DNA from: Candidatus Paceibacterota bacterium
Lineage (GTDB): Bacteria > Verrucomicrobiota > Verrucomicrobiia > Limisphaerales > UBA8199
Length of the DNA: 64,000 bases
Reading direction: 5' to 3'
Assembly: GCA_035452965.1 (NCBI GenBank)
Contig: DAOTCE010000016.1
Location: forward strand, 48,067 to 112,066
The translations under genes and the position numbers were made by a program. Shown piece after piece: positions 9,489 to 19,875 of the stretch; position 1 is the first letter of the stretch; each line of letters begins with the position of its first letter. The notes under the pieces were generated by a model. The model saw nothing but the letters and a program-made list of their open reading frames with translations. It made no database searches and was not told where the DNA came from.

Positions 9489-10904
<1,416 letters not shown>

Positions 10905-11021
10905 ACACGAATGCGTGGGAGATTAGGGGCGAAGCGCGGAAAGGAAAGGATAAAGTCCGCCGCGAAGACGGGATTGGAGTTGTAACCACTGCCTCTATTC
11001 GCTTAAGAATCAAGAAGACGG

Positions 11022-12323
11022 ATGAAGCTATACCCTGAGCCAAAAATGGAAACTACATCTCCGGCGCGTTTTACGGTCGGTTTAATGGTGTGGGCGTCGC
11101 TCGCGCTCGCAGGTTCCAACGCGCAGACCAACACCTCCGCTCCTGGCCCGGTTCCAGCCCAGGTAGTCATCATCGGAACGCTGCATGGCGGGCACAGGTC
11201 GAGCACCAACTACTCCGTGGAACTGCTGCGAAAGCTGATTGTGGCCGTGAAACCGGCCGCTATTTTGATAGAGACTCCGCCGGAGATTGCTGGCCAGCCG
11301 ACGGTGCGCGACGGGCGGGCCACCAACCCGGGAGGCGGTGTTGAAAACACCATAGCAAACATTGCGGCGGATGATTTGGGCGTCAATGTCATTGCTTACG
11401 ACCGTGAGGGGCGCCAGGAGTACTACCTGAAGACCCACTATATTCCGCGTCAGGAGGCTGCTTTCAGGGGCCTGGACAGGTGGTTTACCGCCCAGGCCGG
11501 CCGCGCACCGGACTCGATTGTCCACCTGGCGAACCGGCTGAGGCTCGAGACGATCGGAAAGCAAGACAACATCAACCGCAAAGGCGGCCCAGAGGCGGTC
11601 AACTCGGCCAATTTCGACATGGTGATCGCTGCCAAGCACGGCATTCTCTTCGGCATGGGGCCGAAGCTGGTCATGGCTGCCGGGGAGCAGGCGTTGGCCG
11701 AGGAGCTGTTCTTCGTGAGCCATGAGTGGCAGGAGCGCAACCAGATTATGGCCCGGCACATACGGGAGATTGCCTGCAAGTTCGCAGGCAAGCGCCTGGT
11801 GGTCCTGACGGGGGCGGAACACCGATACATCCTGCGCGAGCTGCTGGCGAAGGCGCCGGAGTTGGAGATTAGGGAGTTCTACGAGGTGCCCGAATGGACC
11901 GGAGCCGTGCCGCCGGAGTTCGCCAGCCCGGCGCGGAAAGGGCAGCTCGCGGGCCCAGCCTCGATCGGGCAGCGACCCGGCGCTCGAAACGGAGACGCAG
12001 CCAGCGCCGCAGCACCAGAGGTAACGCTGGTGGGCATCGGCATCGAGCTGCAGAACGGGTATCCCGACATCAAACGCTTGTTCCCCGGCTCGCCGGCCGA
12101 GTTGTGCGGTCAGCTTCATCCGGGGGATCGTATTCTCGCCCTGGCGCAGGGCGATCAAGCATTTGTGGATTCTCGCAAGCTGGGCCTGCAGGAGCTGGTG
12201 CAGATGATCCGCGGCAAGCCTGGCACGACGATCCGGCTTCAGGTCCTGCCGGCTGACGCTCCGCCAGTTGCGACTCCCCGGACAATCGCCCTTGTCAGGA
12301 ACAGCTACGCCATCAACCGCTGA
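11022..12323 (+). CDS. Secreted TraB/ChaN-like protein with C-terminal PDZ domain
   Basis: A 433-residue protein. A signal peptide (FTVGLMVWASLALAGSNAQT) is followed by VVIIGTLHGGHRSS and a later VVLTGAEHRYILRELLA. These GT-x-H and G-x-x-H blocks resemble those flanking TraB/GumN and ChaN-like folds. Residues 330-425 form a PDZ-like domain (VGIGIELQNGYPDIKRLFPGSPAELCGQLHPGDRI, with the ligand-loop and GD turn). ATG 11046 is an alternative start with a cleaner leader. Fold membership is from motif resemblance, so the activity (haem binding, protease-like or other) is open. It stands alone between cysS and infC. Confidence 0.55.
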   Translation: MKLYPEPKMETTSPARFTVGLMVWASLALAGSNAQTNTSAPGPVPAQVVIIGTLHGGHRSSTNYSVELLRKLIVAVKPAAILIETPPEIAGQPTVRDGRATNPGGGVENTIANIAADDLGVNVIAYDREGRQEYYLKTHYIPRQEAAFRGLDRWFTAQAGRAPDSIVHLANRLRLETIGKQDNINRKGGPEAVNSANFDMVIAAKHGILFGMGPKLVMAAGEQALAEELFFVSHEWQERNQIMARHIREIACKFAGKRLVVLTGAEHRYILRELLAKAPELEIREFYEVPEWTGAVPPEFASPARKGQLAGPASIGQRPGARNGDAASAAAPEVTLVGIGIELQNGYPDIKRLFPGSPAELCGQLHPGDRILALAQGDQAFVDSRKLGLQELVQMIRGKPGTTIRLQVLPADAPPVATPRTIALVRNSYAINR

Positions 12324-12530
12324 GCTGCAGTGGGAAAGGAGCTCGGCCGCCGCTTATCAGGCTTTGCGAGGACGGGAGCTGCTCCCCCATGCATCCGCGC
12401 TGCGGCCGCGCGGGGTGTTACAATATGCTTGCCAGCGAGCGGGCGTATGCGAGAATGTGGGAGTATTAGTTTATGACCACAGCAGTGCAGCAAGCTTGGC
12501 AGATTACAGCCGCATGAATGAATTCCAGCC

Positions 12531-12545
12531 GGGGAGGCTGAGTTG
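12531..12545 (+). promoter_or_regulatory. Strong ribosome binding site and TTG start of infC
   Basis: GGGGAGG at 12531-12537, then a five-base gap and TTG at 12543. The match to the anti-Shine-Dalgarno sequence fixes the infC start. IF-3 discriminates against non-canonical starts, so a TTG start could make expression depend on IF-3 level; this is known for AUU starts in enterobacteria and is inference here. Confidence 0.75.
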
Positions 12546-13199
12546 AGCCGCCCTTTTCCCTTCCGTTCGCGTTACTCCCGGGAGCCTCTGCATCGTCGCA
12601 ATGGCAAGATCCGTGCCCGTGAAGTGCGCGTGCTCGACGAGAACAAGCAGCAAGTGGGGGTCATGTCCCTCAACGAAGCCCTGCGGCTAGCCATGAGCAA
12701 GGGGCTGGACTTGGTGGAAATCGCCCCCAACGCCACGCCGTCCGTGTGCCGGATCGTGGATTACGGCAAGTTCATGTACGAAGAGGCCAAGCGGCATAAG
12801 GACACGCAGGGGCGCCAGTCGGCGAGCAAGATGAAGGAGATTCAGCTTTCGCCGACGATTGATCCACACGACCTGGAAATAAAGGTAGGCCACGCGGTCG
12901 GCTTCCTGTGCGAGGATATGAAGGTGCGGGTCAAGCTGCGCTTTCGCGGGCGGCAGAAGGCGCACACGGAATTCGGGTTTGAGGTGGTCAACCGCTTCGT
13001 CCAGAAGATCAGCCCCTGGGGCCAGGCGGATGCACCGCCGAAGATGCTGGGCGACCGCGACCTAAACGTCGTTCTCAGCCCATTGCCTCGCAACAAACGC
13101 GCCAGGAATCCCCGCCAATCCGAGCCGCCGGAACCAGCAGCGCAGGGAGCACCGTCGATGCCGCCAGTTGCGCCGCCAGCATCCGGTTCGGCTGCTTAG
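12543..13199 (+). CDS. infC: Translation initiation factor IF-3
   Basis: A 218-residue factor that keeps 30S subunits free and checks the start codon. The N-domain (VRVLDENKQQVGVMSLNEAL, DLVEIAPNATPSVCRIVDYGKF) and C-domain (KEIQLSPTIDPHDLEIKV, VRVKLRFRGRQ) are complete. A Pro/Ala-rich tail of about 40 residues extends beyond the core. The start is TTG 12543, five bases after a strong GGGGAGG (12531-12537). No in-frame ATG fits, and rare infC starts are known to allow self-regulation. The usual downstream rpmI-rplT are absent here: a repeat element begins at the stop codon and a convergent gene follows. Confidence 0.93.
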   Translation: MSRPFPFRSRYSREPLHRRNGKIRAREVRVLDENKQQVGVMSLNEALRLAMSKGLDLVEIAPNATPSVCRIVDYGKFMYEEAKRHKDTQGRQSASKMKEIQLSPTIDPHDLEIKVGHAVGFLCEDMKVRVKLRFRGRQKAHTEFGFEVVNRFVQKISPWGQADAPPKMLGDRDLNVVLSPLPRNKRARNPRQSEPPEPAAQGAPSMPPVAPPASGSAA

Positions 13200-13319
13200 A
13201 GCCTGTTTAAAAATGCCAGTCTAATGCCGGGTGTGGACACCCGGCCTACAGGGAATCGGCGAAAAGGCGCAAGCCTGTAGGCCCAGTCCCCTGACCGGGC
13301 GAATTCTCAAACAAGCTCT
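13198..13319. repeat. 122-bp palindromic repeat element, copy 1
   Basis: Begins in the infC stop codon (AGAGCCTGTTTAAAAATGCC...) and ends ...TCAAACAAGCTCT. It is the reverse orientation of copies at 42674 and 46246. The ends form an imperfect terminal inverted repeat of about 15 bp, and nested hairpins lie inside (CCGGGTGT with ACACCCGG is intact here). No target-site duplication is clear. Confidence 0.85.
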
Positions 13320-13368
13320 TAGCCCGGATATTTCATCTTCCGCACGAAATGCTGACAGGCCAGCGCGT

Positions 13369-13420
13369 GGGCATCCTGCCCGCTTGAGTCACTCTAACCT
13401 TGTAAGCGGGCAGGATGCCC
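13369..13420. terminator. 17-bp perfect inverted repeat between convergent genes
   Basis: GGGCATCCTGCCCGCTT (13369-13385) pairs exactly with AAGCGGGCAGGATGCCC (13404-13420) around an 18-nt loop. It sits between the convergent infC and BON genes, where it could end transcription from both sides. There is no T-run, so it might equally be another dispersed palindrome. Confidence 0.5.
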
Positions 13421-13453
13421 GCAGCACCACTTCGCAGGGGTGAGAGGTCCCGA

Positions 13454-13945
13454 CTAGGAATCGGCTTTCGGTTTCACCTGAAGGGTGGAGACCACCTCGC
13501 GCACACCGTCAGTCTCCATCGCCAACAGTATCGCCTCGCCGATATGATCGGAGGAGGTCACAAAGCCGGATAAGGTGACTACTCCGCCGGTGGTGTTGAC
13601 TGAAATATTGAGCGCCGAGAGATCACGGCTCGCGACCAGCTTGGCCTTGATGGCAGCAGTAATGCGCGCGTCGGCGGTGGCATCGGCTATCGCCTTGCCG
13701 GCTGCGCTGGCTTCGCGGCGAACAACTTGACCGGTGCGAGCCAGTTCCTCCTTGATGTCCTCGGGCCGCAGCCGGAGAGAGCGGATCTTGTCCTGGGCTG
13801 CGTCGCGGGCAGCGGTGGCGGCACTCTCGACCTTCTTCTCGGCCGACTGCCAGCGCGGGTCATTCCGATACGTAGTGTAAAACCAGACTCCCGCACCGCC
13901 AACGGCGATGCCCAGGACCAACACCATGAACGTTCTCATACTCAA
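13454..13945 (-). CDS. BON-domain envelope protein
   Basis: A 163-residue protein with an N-terminal membrane segment (FMVLVLGIAVGGAGVWFYTTY), an Ala/Lys-rich helical linker, and a C-terminal BON domain of about 70 residues (DARITAAIKAKLVASRDLSALNI, VVTLSGFVTSSDHIGEAILLA, VREVVSTLQVK). BON domains bind membranes or ligands in the periplasm (OsmY-like). It follows the nucleoside-kinase gene on the same strand after six bases, so the two are probably co-transcribed, although a functional link is not evident. Confidence 0.82.
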   Translation of the reverse strand: MSMRTFMVLVLGIAVGGAGVWFYTTYRNDPRWQSAEKKVESAATAARDAAQDKIRSLRLRPEDIKEELARTGQVVRREASAAGKAIADATADARITAAIKAKLVASRDLSALNISVNTTGGVVTLSGFVTSSDHIGEAILLAMETDGVREVVSTLQVKPKADS

Positions 13946-13951
13946 CGCGGT

Positions 13952-15412
13952 CTATTCGTTGTGGGGAATCTTGATCGTGCTGCCGCCAATAAACTCACGG
14001 ATGACGGCATCACCGGGGATTATGTCGTAATTCGCAGCCTGTTCCCTGCCCAGCGCCTCCACGGAATCCAGCAGATGCTTGACCCGCTCATAGCGGATGC
14101 GGGCGTCTAGAAAACCACTGTAGGATTGAAAGTCCTCAGGGCATGGCAGGTAGCCGTCCGGGCCGCAGAAAAACGGCTTGAGAACGGGCAGGTCGAATGG
14201 GAAGCCGCCATTGACAACGTGGTCGGCCAATCCGCTCAACGGGATGATGCTGAATAGTTCGCCTGCGCGGACATAATGCCAGTGCAGGATCGTGAGCAGC
14301 GGGCTGTGATTGCGGTGCTGAACATCGCGCAGCATGCGGCGCAGCAGGCGGACATCAGTGAAATGCGTGCGGCGCCCGCTGCTGCCATCGCCCTCGTAGA
14401 GAACATTCTGAGTCTCGATGTAGAGGCGGAACTGCGAGGAGGCGGGAATGCCTTCCGTAATGGGCGGGTAAAGCCCATGCAAGCAATCCAGCAGGAGAAT
14501 CTGCCCGGCCTCCAATTTGATGCGTTTGGTGGCAGTGCGGCGGCCTTCCTTGAAACTGTAAATCGGCTTCTCAATGGTCTCGCCCGCGAGCAGTGCGGCG
14601 AGGTGGCTGTTGAGCAACTGGATGTCCAGTGCTTCGGGCGTCTCATAGTTGCGGTCGTTGATCCAATCGGTGGGATGCTCGACGAGCGACCAGAAATAGT
14701 CATCAAGGTTGAGCATCAGAAAGCGCAGGCCCTGCTTCTGGAGCCGCTCCGTCAATTTGACGGTGGTGGTCGTCTTCCCGGAGGAGCTCGGGCCGCTGAC
14801 CCACATCATGCGAAGCGGATCCCCGCCGCTGCAGCGCTGCATGACCTTCCGGGCCGCTTCGTCAAGCGACTGCTCATACAGTCCGAGCGACTCGTCCACC
14901 AGCGCCTTGGTTCTCCCGCTGCGGACGATTTCGTTGAGACCGGCGACGGTATCGCAGCCACGCGCTCGGTTCCAGGCCAGTGTCTGATCCATGCGCACTC
15001 GCGGAAAGCCGTTGCCCATGAACTTATCCGTCGTAATCGCGCCTTCCCGCAGCCAATGCCTGCCCCAGCGATAACATTCGTAGGCGTCGGCCGTGTTCTG
15101 GAAGCCATAGCTCCGCAACGCGTGGAGCACCTCGTCCTGGATTGTCTCGATAGTCGGCGGGAAATTGGAGATCAGGTGATGCGGATCGGAATTGAGGCAC
15201 ACAACCACTGCGTCGGCCAGAAACTCGGCGATCTTGTCATTGCTGCCGTGCGCCTGGAAAATGGCTTCGTTGACGCCGGGGACAAGGTCCTGGCTAAACC
15301 CTCCTATGGACTCTGCGGCGTGGAAAATAGCCCGCCGGATGCGCATGTCGTCGAACTTCACGAGTGCGCGATTCCGCTTCTGTACTTTGACTATTCGGTT
15401 TTGGACTGCCAT
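13952..15412 (-). CDS. ATP-cone domain fused to uridine-kinase-like P-loop kinase
   Basis: A 486-residue protein. Residues about 6-122 resemble the ATP-cone regulatory domain of ribonucleotide reductases and NrdR (VQKRNRALVKFDDMRIRRAIFHA near the start; IQDEVLHALRSYGFQNTADAYECYR at its end). Residues 200-400 are a uridine-kinase/phosphoribulokinase-type kinase with P-loop GPSSSGKT (207-214) and LNLDDYFW. An expected activity is phosphorylation of a nucleoside or similar small molecule, with the cone sensing ATP/dATP; that regulation is inference. Bacterial long nucleoside kinases usually carry TGS-like N-termini, so this architecture is unusual. The BON gene follows six bases downstream. Confidence 0.75.
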   Translation of the reverse strand: MAVQNRIVKVQKRNRALVKFDDMRIRRAIFHAAESIGGFSQDLVPGVNEAIFQAHGSNDKIAEFLADAVVVCLNSDPHHLISNFPPTIETIQDEVLHALRSYGFQNTADAYECYRWGRHWLREGAITTDKFMGNGFPRVRMDQTLAWNRARGCDTVAGLNEIVRSGRTKALVDESLGLYEQSLDEAARKVMQRCSGGDPLRMMWVSGPSSSGKTTTTVKLTERLQKQGLRFLMLNLDDYFWSLVEHPTDWINDRNYETPEALDIQLLNSHLAALLAGETIEKPIYSFKEGRRTATKRIKLEAGQILLLDCLHGLYPPITEGIPASSQFRLYIETQNVLYEGDGSSGRRTHFTDVRLLRRMLRDVQHRNHSPLLTILHWHYVRAGELFSIIPLSGLADHVVNGGFPFDLPVLKPFFCGPDGYLPCPEDFQSYSGFLDARIRYERVKHLLDSVEALGREQAANYDIIPGDAVIREFIGGSTIKIPHNE

Positions 15413-15578
15413 GTGGTCTGACTATACACCAGGGCCGGCGGCTGACAACGTAGTTCATCCTCCGGCGGGCACTCCGGACGAAACACGCCAGGACAATCGG
15501 CTCCCGCCCCCTGCGCACCGGAAGCAGGTCTCAGGATTGCATGACCGCGGAGGAATGTTAGGCTCCAAACCGGAAGCT

Positions 15579-17003
15579 ATGATACGACGATTCTCTGCTT
15601 CAGTGCTCGCGACGATTCTGGTGGGGTGGGCTGCGTCTGCCTCGGCAGCCCCCCAAGACCCCCGGCACAACATCCTTTTCATCTTATCGGACGATCACCG
15701 CGCGGATGGCGCGGGTGCGATGGGCAACCCGCGCCTCAAGACGCCCACACTCGACAAGTTGGTTGAGCGGGGCGTCGCATTCCGACGGGCCTACGTTATG
15801 GGCTCCCTGGAAGGTGCCGTGTGCTGCCCAAGCCGGTGCATGGTCCAAACCGGGCGCTCGCTGTTCCACCTCCCCAAGGCGAACCTGCGCAAGGGCTACG
15901 CCCAATTCGCAACCGCAATGAAGGACAAGACTGAAGGCCGTGACTGGGCACTCGTGCCTCGCGTCCTGCGCGCCCACGGCTATGCCACGTTCCACATCGG
16001 CAAACGGAGCAATGAATGTGTCCCCGCCCTCGATTCCTACGACCTCGATATCACCCGCAATGACACCAAGCCGGAAGATCGCGCCCGCTCCAGCCAAGTC
16101 CATGCCGACGGCGTAATCGAGTATCTCCGCACCCGCAAGCGCACCAAGTCGTTCTTCATCTACCTGGCGCCGCCTGTGCCCCACGACCCGCGGGTCGCGC
16201 CGAGGGAATTCATGGACTTGTACCAACCTGCGGACATGCCTCTGCCGGCGAGCTTCCTGCCCGTGCATCCATTTGACAACGGTGAGATGACGGTTCGCGA
16301 CGAGCAGTTGGCTCCCTGGCCGCGCACACCAAACATCATCCGCCGGCACCTGGCGGACTACTACGCCTGCATCACCTGCCTGGACTACCACCTGGGCCGC
16401 ATCGTCGCCTGCCTCGATGATCTCGGTGAACTGACGAATACGATCATCATCTTCGCCGGGGACAACGGGCTTTCGTTGGGCGAGCATGGCCTGATGGGGA
16501 AGCAGAACCTCTACGAATACGGCGGCATGCACGTGCCACTGGTGATTGCCGGCCCGGGCATCAAGCAGGGGCGGAGCGACGCCTTGGTCTATCTCTACGA
16601 CCTGTTCCCAACCATCTGCGATCTGGCGGGCGTGCCCGTGCCGGCGTCAGCCGAAGGCAAGAGCCTGGTGCCCGTGCTCAAAGGGAAGCGCATGCGGGAG
16701 CGCGATTACCTGTTCACCGCTTACAAGAACGTCCAGCGCGCCGTGCGCACCGACCGCTGGAAGCTCATTCGTTACCCTCAAGTGGACCAGACGCAGCTCT
16801 TTGACCTGCAAACCGACCCGCATGAGTTGAAGAACCTCGCTGCCGCGCCCGAATACGCGGACCGGGTCAAGGAAATGCTGGCCCTGCTTGCAAGAGCGCA
16901 GGAGCAGTACGGCGACACTTGTCCGCTTACTCTCGCCAACCCCAAACCGGCCACGTGGTCTCCTCCAGATAGAATGTCAACCAACCCGGGAGGCAAGCAG
17001 TAG
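15579..17003 (+). CDS. Secreted S1-family sulfatase
   Basis: A 474-residue arylsulfatase-type enzyme that removes sulfate esters. A signal peptide (FSASVLATILVGWAASASA) is followed by NILFILSDDHRADG with the metal-binding Asp pair, and by the maturation motif C82-C-P-S-R whose first Cys becomes formylglycine. Further active-site signatures are PHDPR, AGDNGLSLGEHGLMGK and a C-terminal WKLIRYP. The frame extends upstream to 15192, over the divergent kinase gene; ATG 15555 is a close alternative start. An anaerobic- or FGE-type maturase is not seen in the window. Substrate unknown; with GH95 and other sugar genes nearby, a sulfated polysaccharide is plausible. Confidence 0.9.
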   Translation: MIRRFSASVLATILVGWAASASAAPQDPRHNILFILSDDHRADGAGAMGNPRLKTPTLDKLVERGVAFRRAYVMGSLEGAVCCPSRCMVQTGRSLFHLPKANLRKGYAQFATAMKDKTEGRDWALVPRVLRAHGYATFHIGKRSNECVPALDSYDLDITRNDTKPEDRARSSQVHADGVIEYLRTRKRTKSFFIYLAPPVPHDPRVAPREFMDLYQPADMPLPASFLPVHPFDNGEMTVRDEQLAPWPRTPNIIRRHLADYYACITCLDYHLGRIVACLDDLGELTNTIIIFAGDNGLSLGEHGLMGKQNLYEYGGMHVPLVIAGPGIKQGRSDALVYLYDLFPTICDLAGVPVPASAEGKSLVPVLKGKRMRERDYLFTAYKNVQRAVRTDRWKLIRYPQVDQTQLFDLQTDPHELKNLAAAPEYADRVKEMLALLARAQEQYGDTCPLTLANPKPATWSPPDRMSTNPGGKQ

Positions 17004-17102
17004 GTTCCACCCGGCCGGCAATAAAGCTCGGGATAGAGCGGACGAGAGCGGCCCTCGAAAAGAATGAAATTGGACCCACCAGCCGAAACCCGGGAATCCT
17101 CC

Positions 17103-18503
17103 TCAGGATCGTGTGCGCACCCGGTTCGCCAACGCCTCCAACCGCTCGAGCAGCAGCCTTTCAACCTCACCGCGGAAGGGCCCATAGAAGCCATAGTAGA
17201 TCATTGACGATTCCGTCTCATAACCGCCTTCCTTTATCAGCCGCGCGGTGGGAATATAGCAGGGCACTTCGTAAGCATAACCGACCGGCCAAGGATAATC
17301 GCCAGCCAGCAGCCGCTTCAGCTGGCGCGAGTAATCCACCACCACTTCACCTCCCATCAGCACAAAGGTCAGATCATCACCCAGGCGCAAGATCGCCACC
17401 GGCAATTTGACCGACCCCGGCGACGGCTGACCAGCGTTCAACCGCTTGAGGTATGCCTCTGCCCGAAGTTTGACATAGATGTCCCCACTCCCCGCGTCCT
17501 GTTCCAACTTCTCCCGGCTGGGCTGCACCGCCAGCGGCAGTTCGACTTCTTCGTAGGCCAGCTTCAACGCGCCCCGCACCGGACGCATCGGACGATTCAA
17601 CACCCCGATCACGGCGCCGGCCAGTTCCAGACCGTGCCGTTTGGCGTCGAGCAACTGGCCGCGCGGCGCCGGGTCAGAGTCGGCACCCATGCCCATTAGA
17701 AACATAGCCGCAGCGCCCGGCTGATGCGCCTCGAGGTGTTGGCGGGCATAAGCCATGTACTCGCCGGAAACCGCATACCAGTCCTCGCCGCTGCGGACAG
17801 ATGTTCCGTGGCAGGCATATCCAAACAGGATCGCGCGGACCGCCCCGTTGGTGCCTCTGACCCGCAGCACGGGCACGTCCCAGTCCGTCGGACCGTTGGG
17901 ATTGTCACCGAATACGACACTGTCGCCCCGATACACGCGGCGGTTCATTGCAAAGCCGGCGCGACCCAAGCCGTGCTCCAGCGTTGCGGGCTGGCAATCC
18001 GCCAGAGCGGCGCCCACTGCCTCCACTAATTTGGCCCGCAGCAACCGGCTGTACTTGGCGATCTGCTCAAGATCCTCTGACGACGGCTGGACCATATCCG
18101 TCAGTGTCTGGTCCAACACCGGCGCGGAATGCGTGTGACTGGAGACAACCGCCACCTCGCCTCGGCCCAATTGGAATCGGTCGGCCAGCTCCCGCAGCAC
18201 CGGCTGCATGAAAGCGTGGCTGACCTCGCAGTTATCCAGTGCGAGAAACACGAACCGCTCACCCGACGGATTTCGCAGGGCCAGCGCCTGCGCTACCAAA
18301 GCGTGATCCAGCTTGTCGGCCGGCCGTTTCCGACCGGCGTAACCGGCCAGCCGGATAGGCAGCTCCGGCGTGATGTCCCGCACGGCGATACCCACCTCGG
18401 GAGAGGAATTCCCGGCCGCATGGCCAGGGGCCTCAAAATACAACCCGGCGCACAGCACCAACCCAGCGCACACGCCCCGGGATAACTGGCGAGCGGTCTT
18501 CAT
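17103..18503 (-). CDS. Secreted neutral/alkaline ceramidase-like protein
   Basis: A 466-residue protein with a signal peptide (GVCAGLVLCAGLYFEAPGHA). It shows the N-terminal fold seen in neutral/alkaline non-lysosomal ceramidases: VGIAVRDITPELPIRLAGY, the metal-binding SSHTHSAPVLDQ and the later YACHGTSVRSGEDWYAVSGEYM. It is shorter than true ceramidases (about 650 residues) and lacks their C-terminal domain, as do many Planctomycetes/Verrucomicrobiota paralogues whose substrates are unknown. It faces the sulfatase tail to tail and is preceded, 16 bases upstream, by the aminotransferase gene on the same strand. Confidence 0.8.
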   Translation of the reverse strand: MKTARQLSRGVCAGLVLCAGLYFEAPGHAAGNSSPEVGIAVRDITPELPIRLAGYAGRKRPADKLDHALVAQALALRNPSGERFVFLALDNCEVSHAFMQPVLRELADRFQLGRGEVAVVSSHTHSAPVLDQTLTDMVQPSSEDLEQIAKYSRLLRAKLVEAVGAALADCQPATLEHGLGRAGFAMNRRVYRGDSVVFGDNPNGPTDWDVPVLRVRGTNGAVRAILFGYACHGTSVRSGEDWYAVSGEYMAYARQHLEAHQPGAAAMFLMGMGADSDPAPRGQLLDAKRHGLELAGAVIGVLNRPMRPVRGALKLAYEEVELPLAVQPSREKLEQDAGSGDIYVKLRAEAYLKRLNAGQPSPGSVKLPVAILRLGDDLTFVLMGGEVVVDYSRQLKRLLAGDYPWPVGYAYEVPCYIPTARLIKEGGYETESSMIYYGFYGPFRGEVERLLLERLEALANRVRTRS

Positions 18504-18519
18504 TGGTGGCCCTTTGCGC

Positions 18520-19875
18520 TCAGGCTTTCACCAACGCAGCGCTGTGAGCCTGCACCTTGCGGATCGCTTCCAGGATGTCGTCCATGGCGCTGCGGTCGGT
18601 CAGCAACATCGTCTGGCTGAAGGAGACTGTCGTTTCGCACACCTGCTTGTTGCCTTTCAATTCCTGGAAACTATCGCGGTAAGCCTTGAGCCGCTTGGTG
18701 CCCCAAAGCCGCTTGAAGCCGCGCGAGGCAATGGCTTCGTCGAGCAGGCCGTCGTAATACTGCTCGTGGTAGACGCCACCGCAAGGCACCCCTTCCGCCC
18801 CCATCGCCTTGGCGAACTGCTCGCGTGACAGGCCGTTGAATTGCGCCGGATCGTAGCGAAACGAATAAAGGTGCCACACCGGCCGGCTGTTTTCCGACAG
18901 CCGCACCGGCGTGATGCCAGGAATCTTGCCCAGGTTGGCGCTCAGGTAGTCGGCATTCGCCCGTCGGACTTCGGTTTCCTGGACCAGCTTCTCAAGCTGG
19001 TTCCTGAGCAGCACCGCCTGCGCCTGGGTCATCCGGTAATTATTGCCGCGGGTGAAGCACCCGTTCCCCTTGTTCGTTCCGACCGCGCGGCCGCAGTTGT
19101 GATAGGAGTCGCACTTGTCAATCAACTCCTCGCTCATGCTCGTAATGGCGCCCCCCTCGCCGGACGGGAGGTGCTTCGATTCCTGGAAGCTGAAGCAGCC
19201 CAGGTCACCGAGTGTGCCGCACTTTCGGCCCTTATACTCCGCGAGCCACGCCTGGCAGGCATCCTCGACCACCGCCAGTTTGTGCTTCCGCGCGATGGCG
19301 TTGATCGGATCCATGTCGCACGGCATGCCAAAGATGTGGACCGGCATGATCGCCCGCGTCCGATCCGTTATGCGGCTCTCGATCATGGCAGGGTCCACGG
19401 TAAGGGTGGCCGGGTCGGTATCGGCAAACACCGGCAGGGCCTTGTGCGAAAGAATGGCATTGTAGCTCGCAATGAAAGTGTAAGGGGAGACGATCACCTC
19501 ATCCCCGGCATCCACATCCATCGCGTACAAGCTGACGATCAGCGCCGTAGTGCCGCTGGTGGTCGCCAGGCAGCGTTTGGCGCCCAGCAACTTGGCGTAG
19601 CCCTGCTCGAACTCCGCCACATGCCCGGCCGAGTTGCGAAACCAGCGACAGCTCCGGTAAACCTCCAGCATTTCGGGCTCCCACTCCTTCCGCCATTGCG
19701 GCCAGGCAACCCACCCGCCTTTGTGGGCGGGAGTACCGCCGAGCAAGGCGGGCTTGGCGGCCTCGGCTGCGAACACCCTGGGAGCCTGGCCCGTCCCGAG
19801 CCAACCCAAAGCAACGGAACCCGCCGCGGCGGTACGGATGAAACTGCGTCGTGTCAATGTCATATCATTTTTCAT
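18520..19875 (-). CDS. DegT/DnrJ/EryC1-family aminotransferase with Tat leader
   Basis: A 451-residue PLP enzyme. The N-terminus is a twin-arginine leader (TRRSFIRTAAAGSVALGWLG, Arg-Arg at 9-10), and the rest is a complete DegT-type sugar aminotransferase. It has ATTSGTTALIVSLYA, VIVSPYTFIASYNAIL, VVEDACQAW, and the PLP lysine K234 in FQESKHLPSGEGG. The family normally aminates nucleotide-linked keto sugars in the cytoplasm, so export of a folded PLP enzyme by Tat is odd. The ceramidase-like gene follows 16 bases downstream. Substrate unknown. Confidence 0.85.
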   Translation of the reverse strand: MKNDMTLTRRSFIRTAAAGSVALGWLGTGQAPRVFAAEAAKPALLGGTPAHKGGWVAWPQWRKEWEPEMLEVYRSCRWFRNSAGHVAEFEQGYAKLLGAKRCLATTSGTTALIVSLYAMDVDAGDEVIVSPYTFIASYNAILSHKALPVFADTDPATLTVDPAMIESRITDRTRAIMPVHIFGMPCDMDPINAIARKHKLAVVEDACQAWLAEYKGRKCGTLGDLGCFSFQESKHLPSGEGGAITSMSEELIDKCDSYHNCGRAVGTNKGNGCFTRGNNYRMTQAQAVLLRNQLEKLVQETEVRRANADYLSANLGKIPGITPVRLSENSRPVWHLYSFRYDPAQFNGLSREQFAKAMGAEGVPCGGVYHEQYYDGLLDEAIASRGFKRLWGTKRLKAYRDSFQELKGNKQVCETTVSFSQTMLLTDRSAMDDILEAIRKVQAHSAALVKA

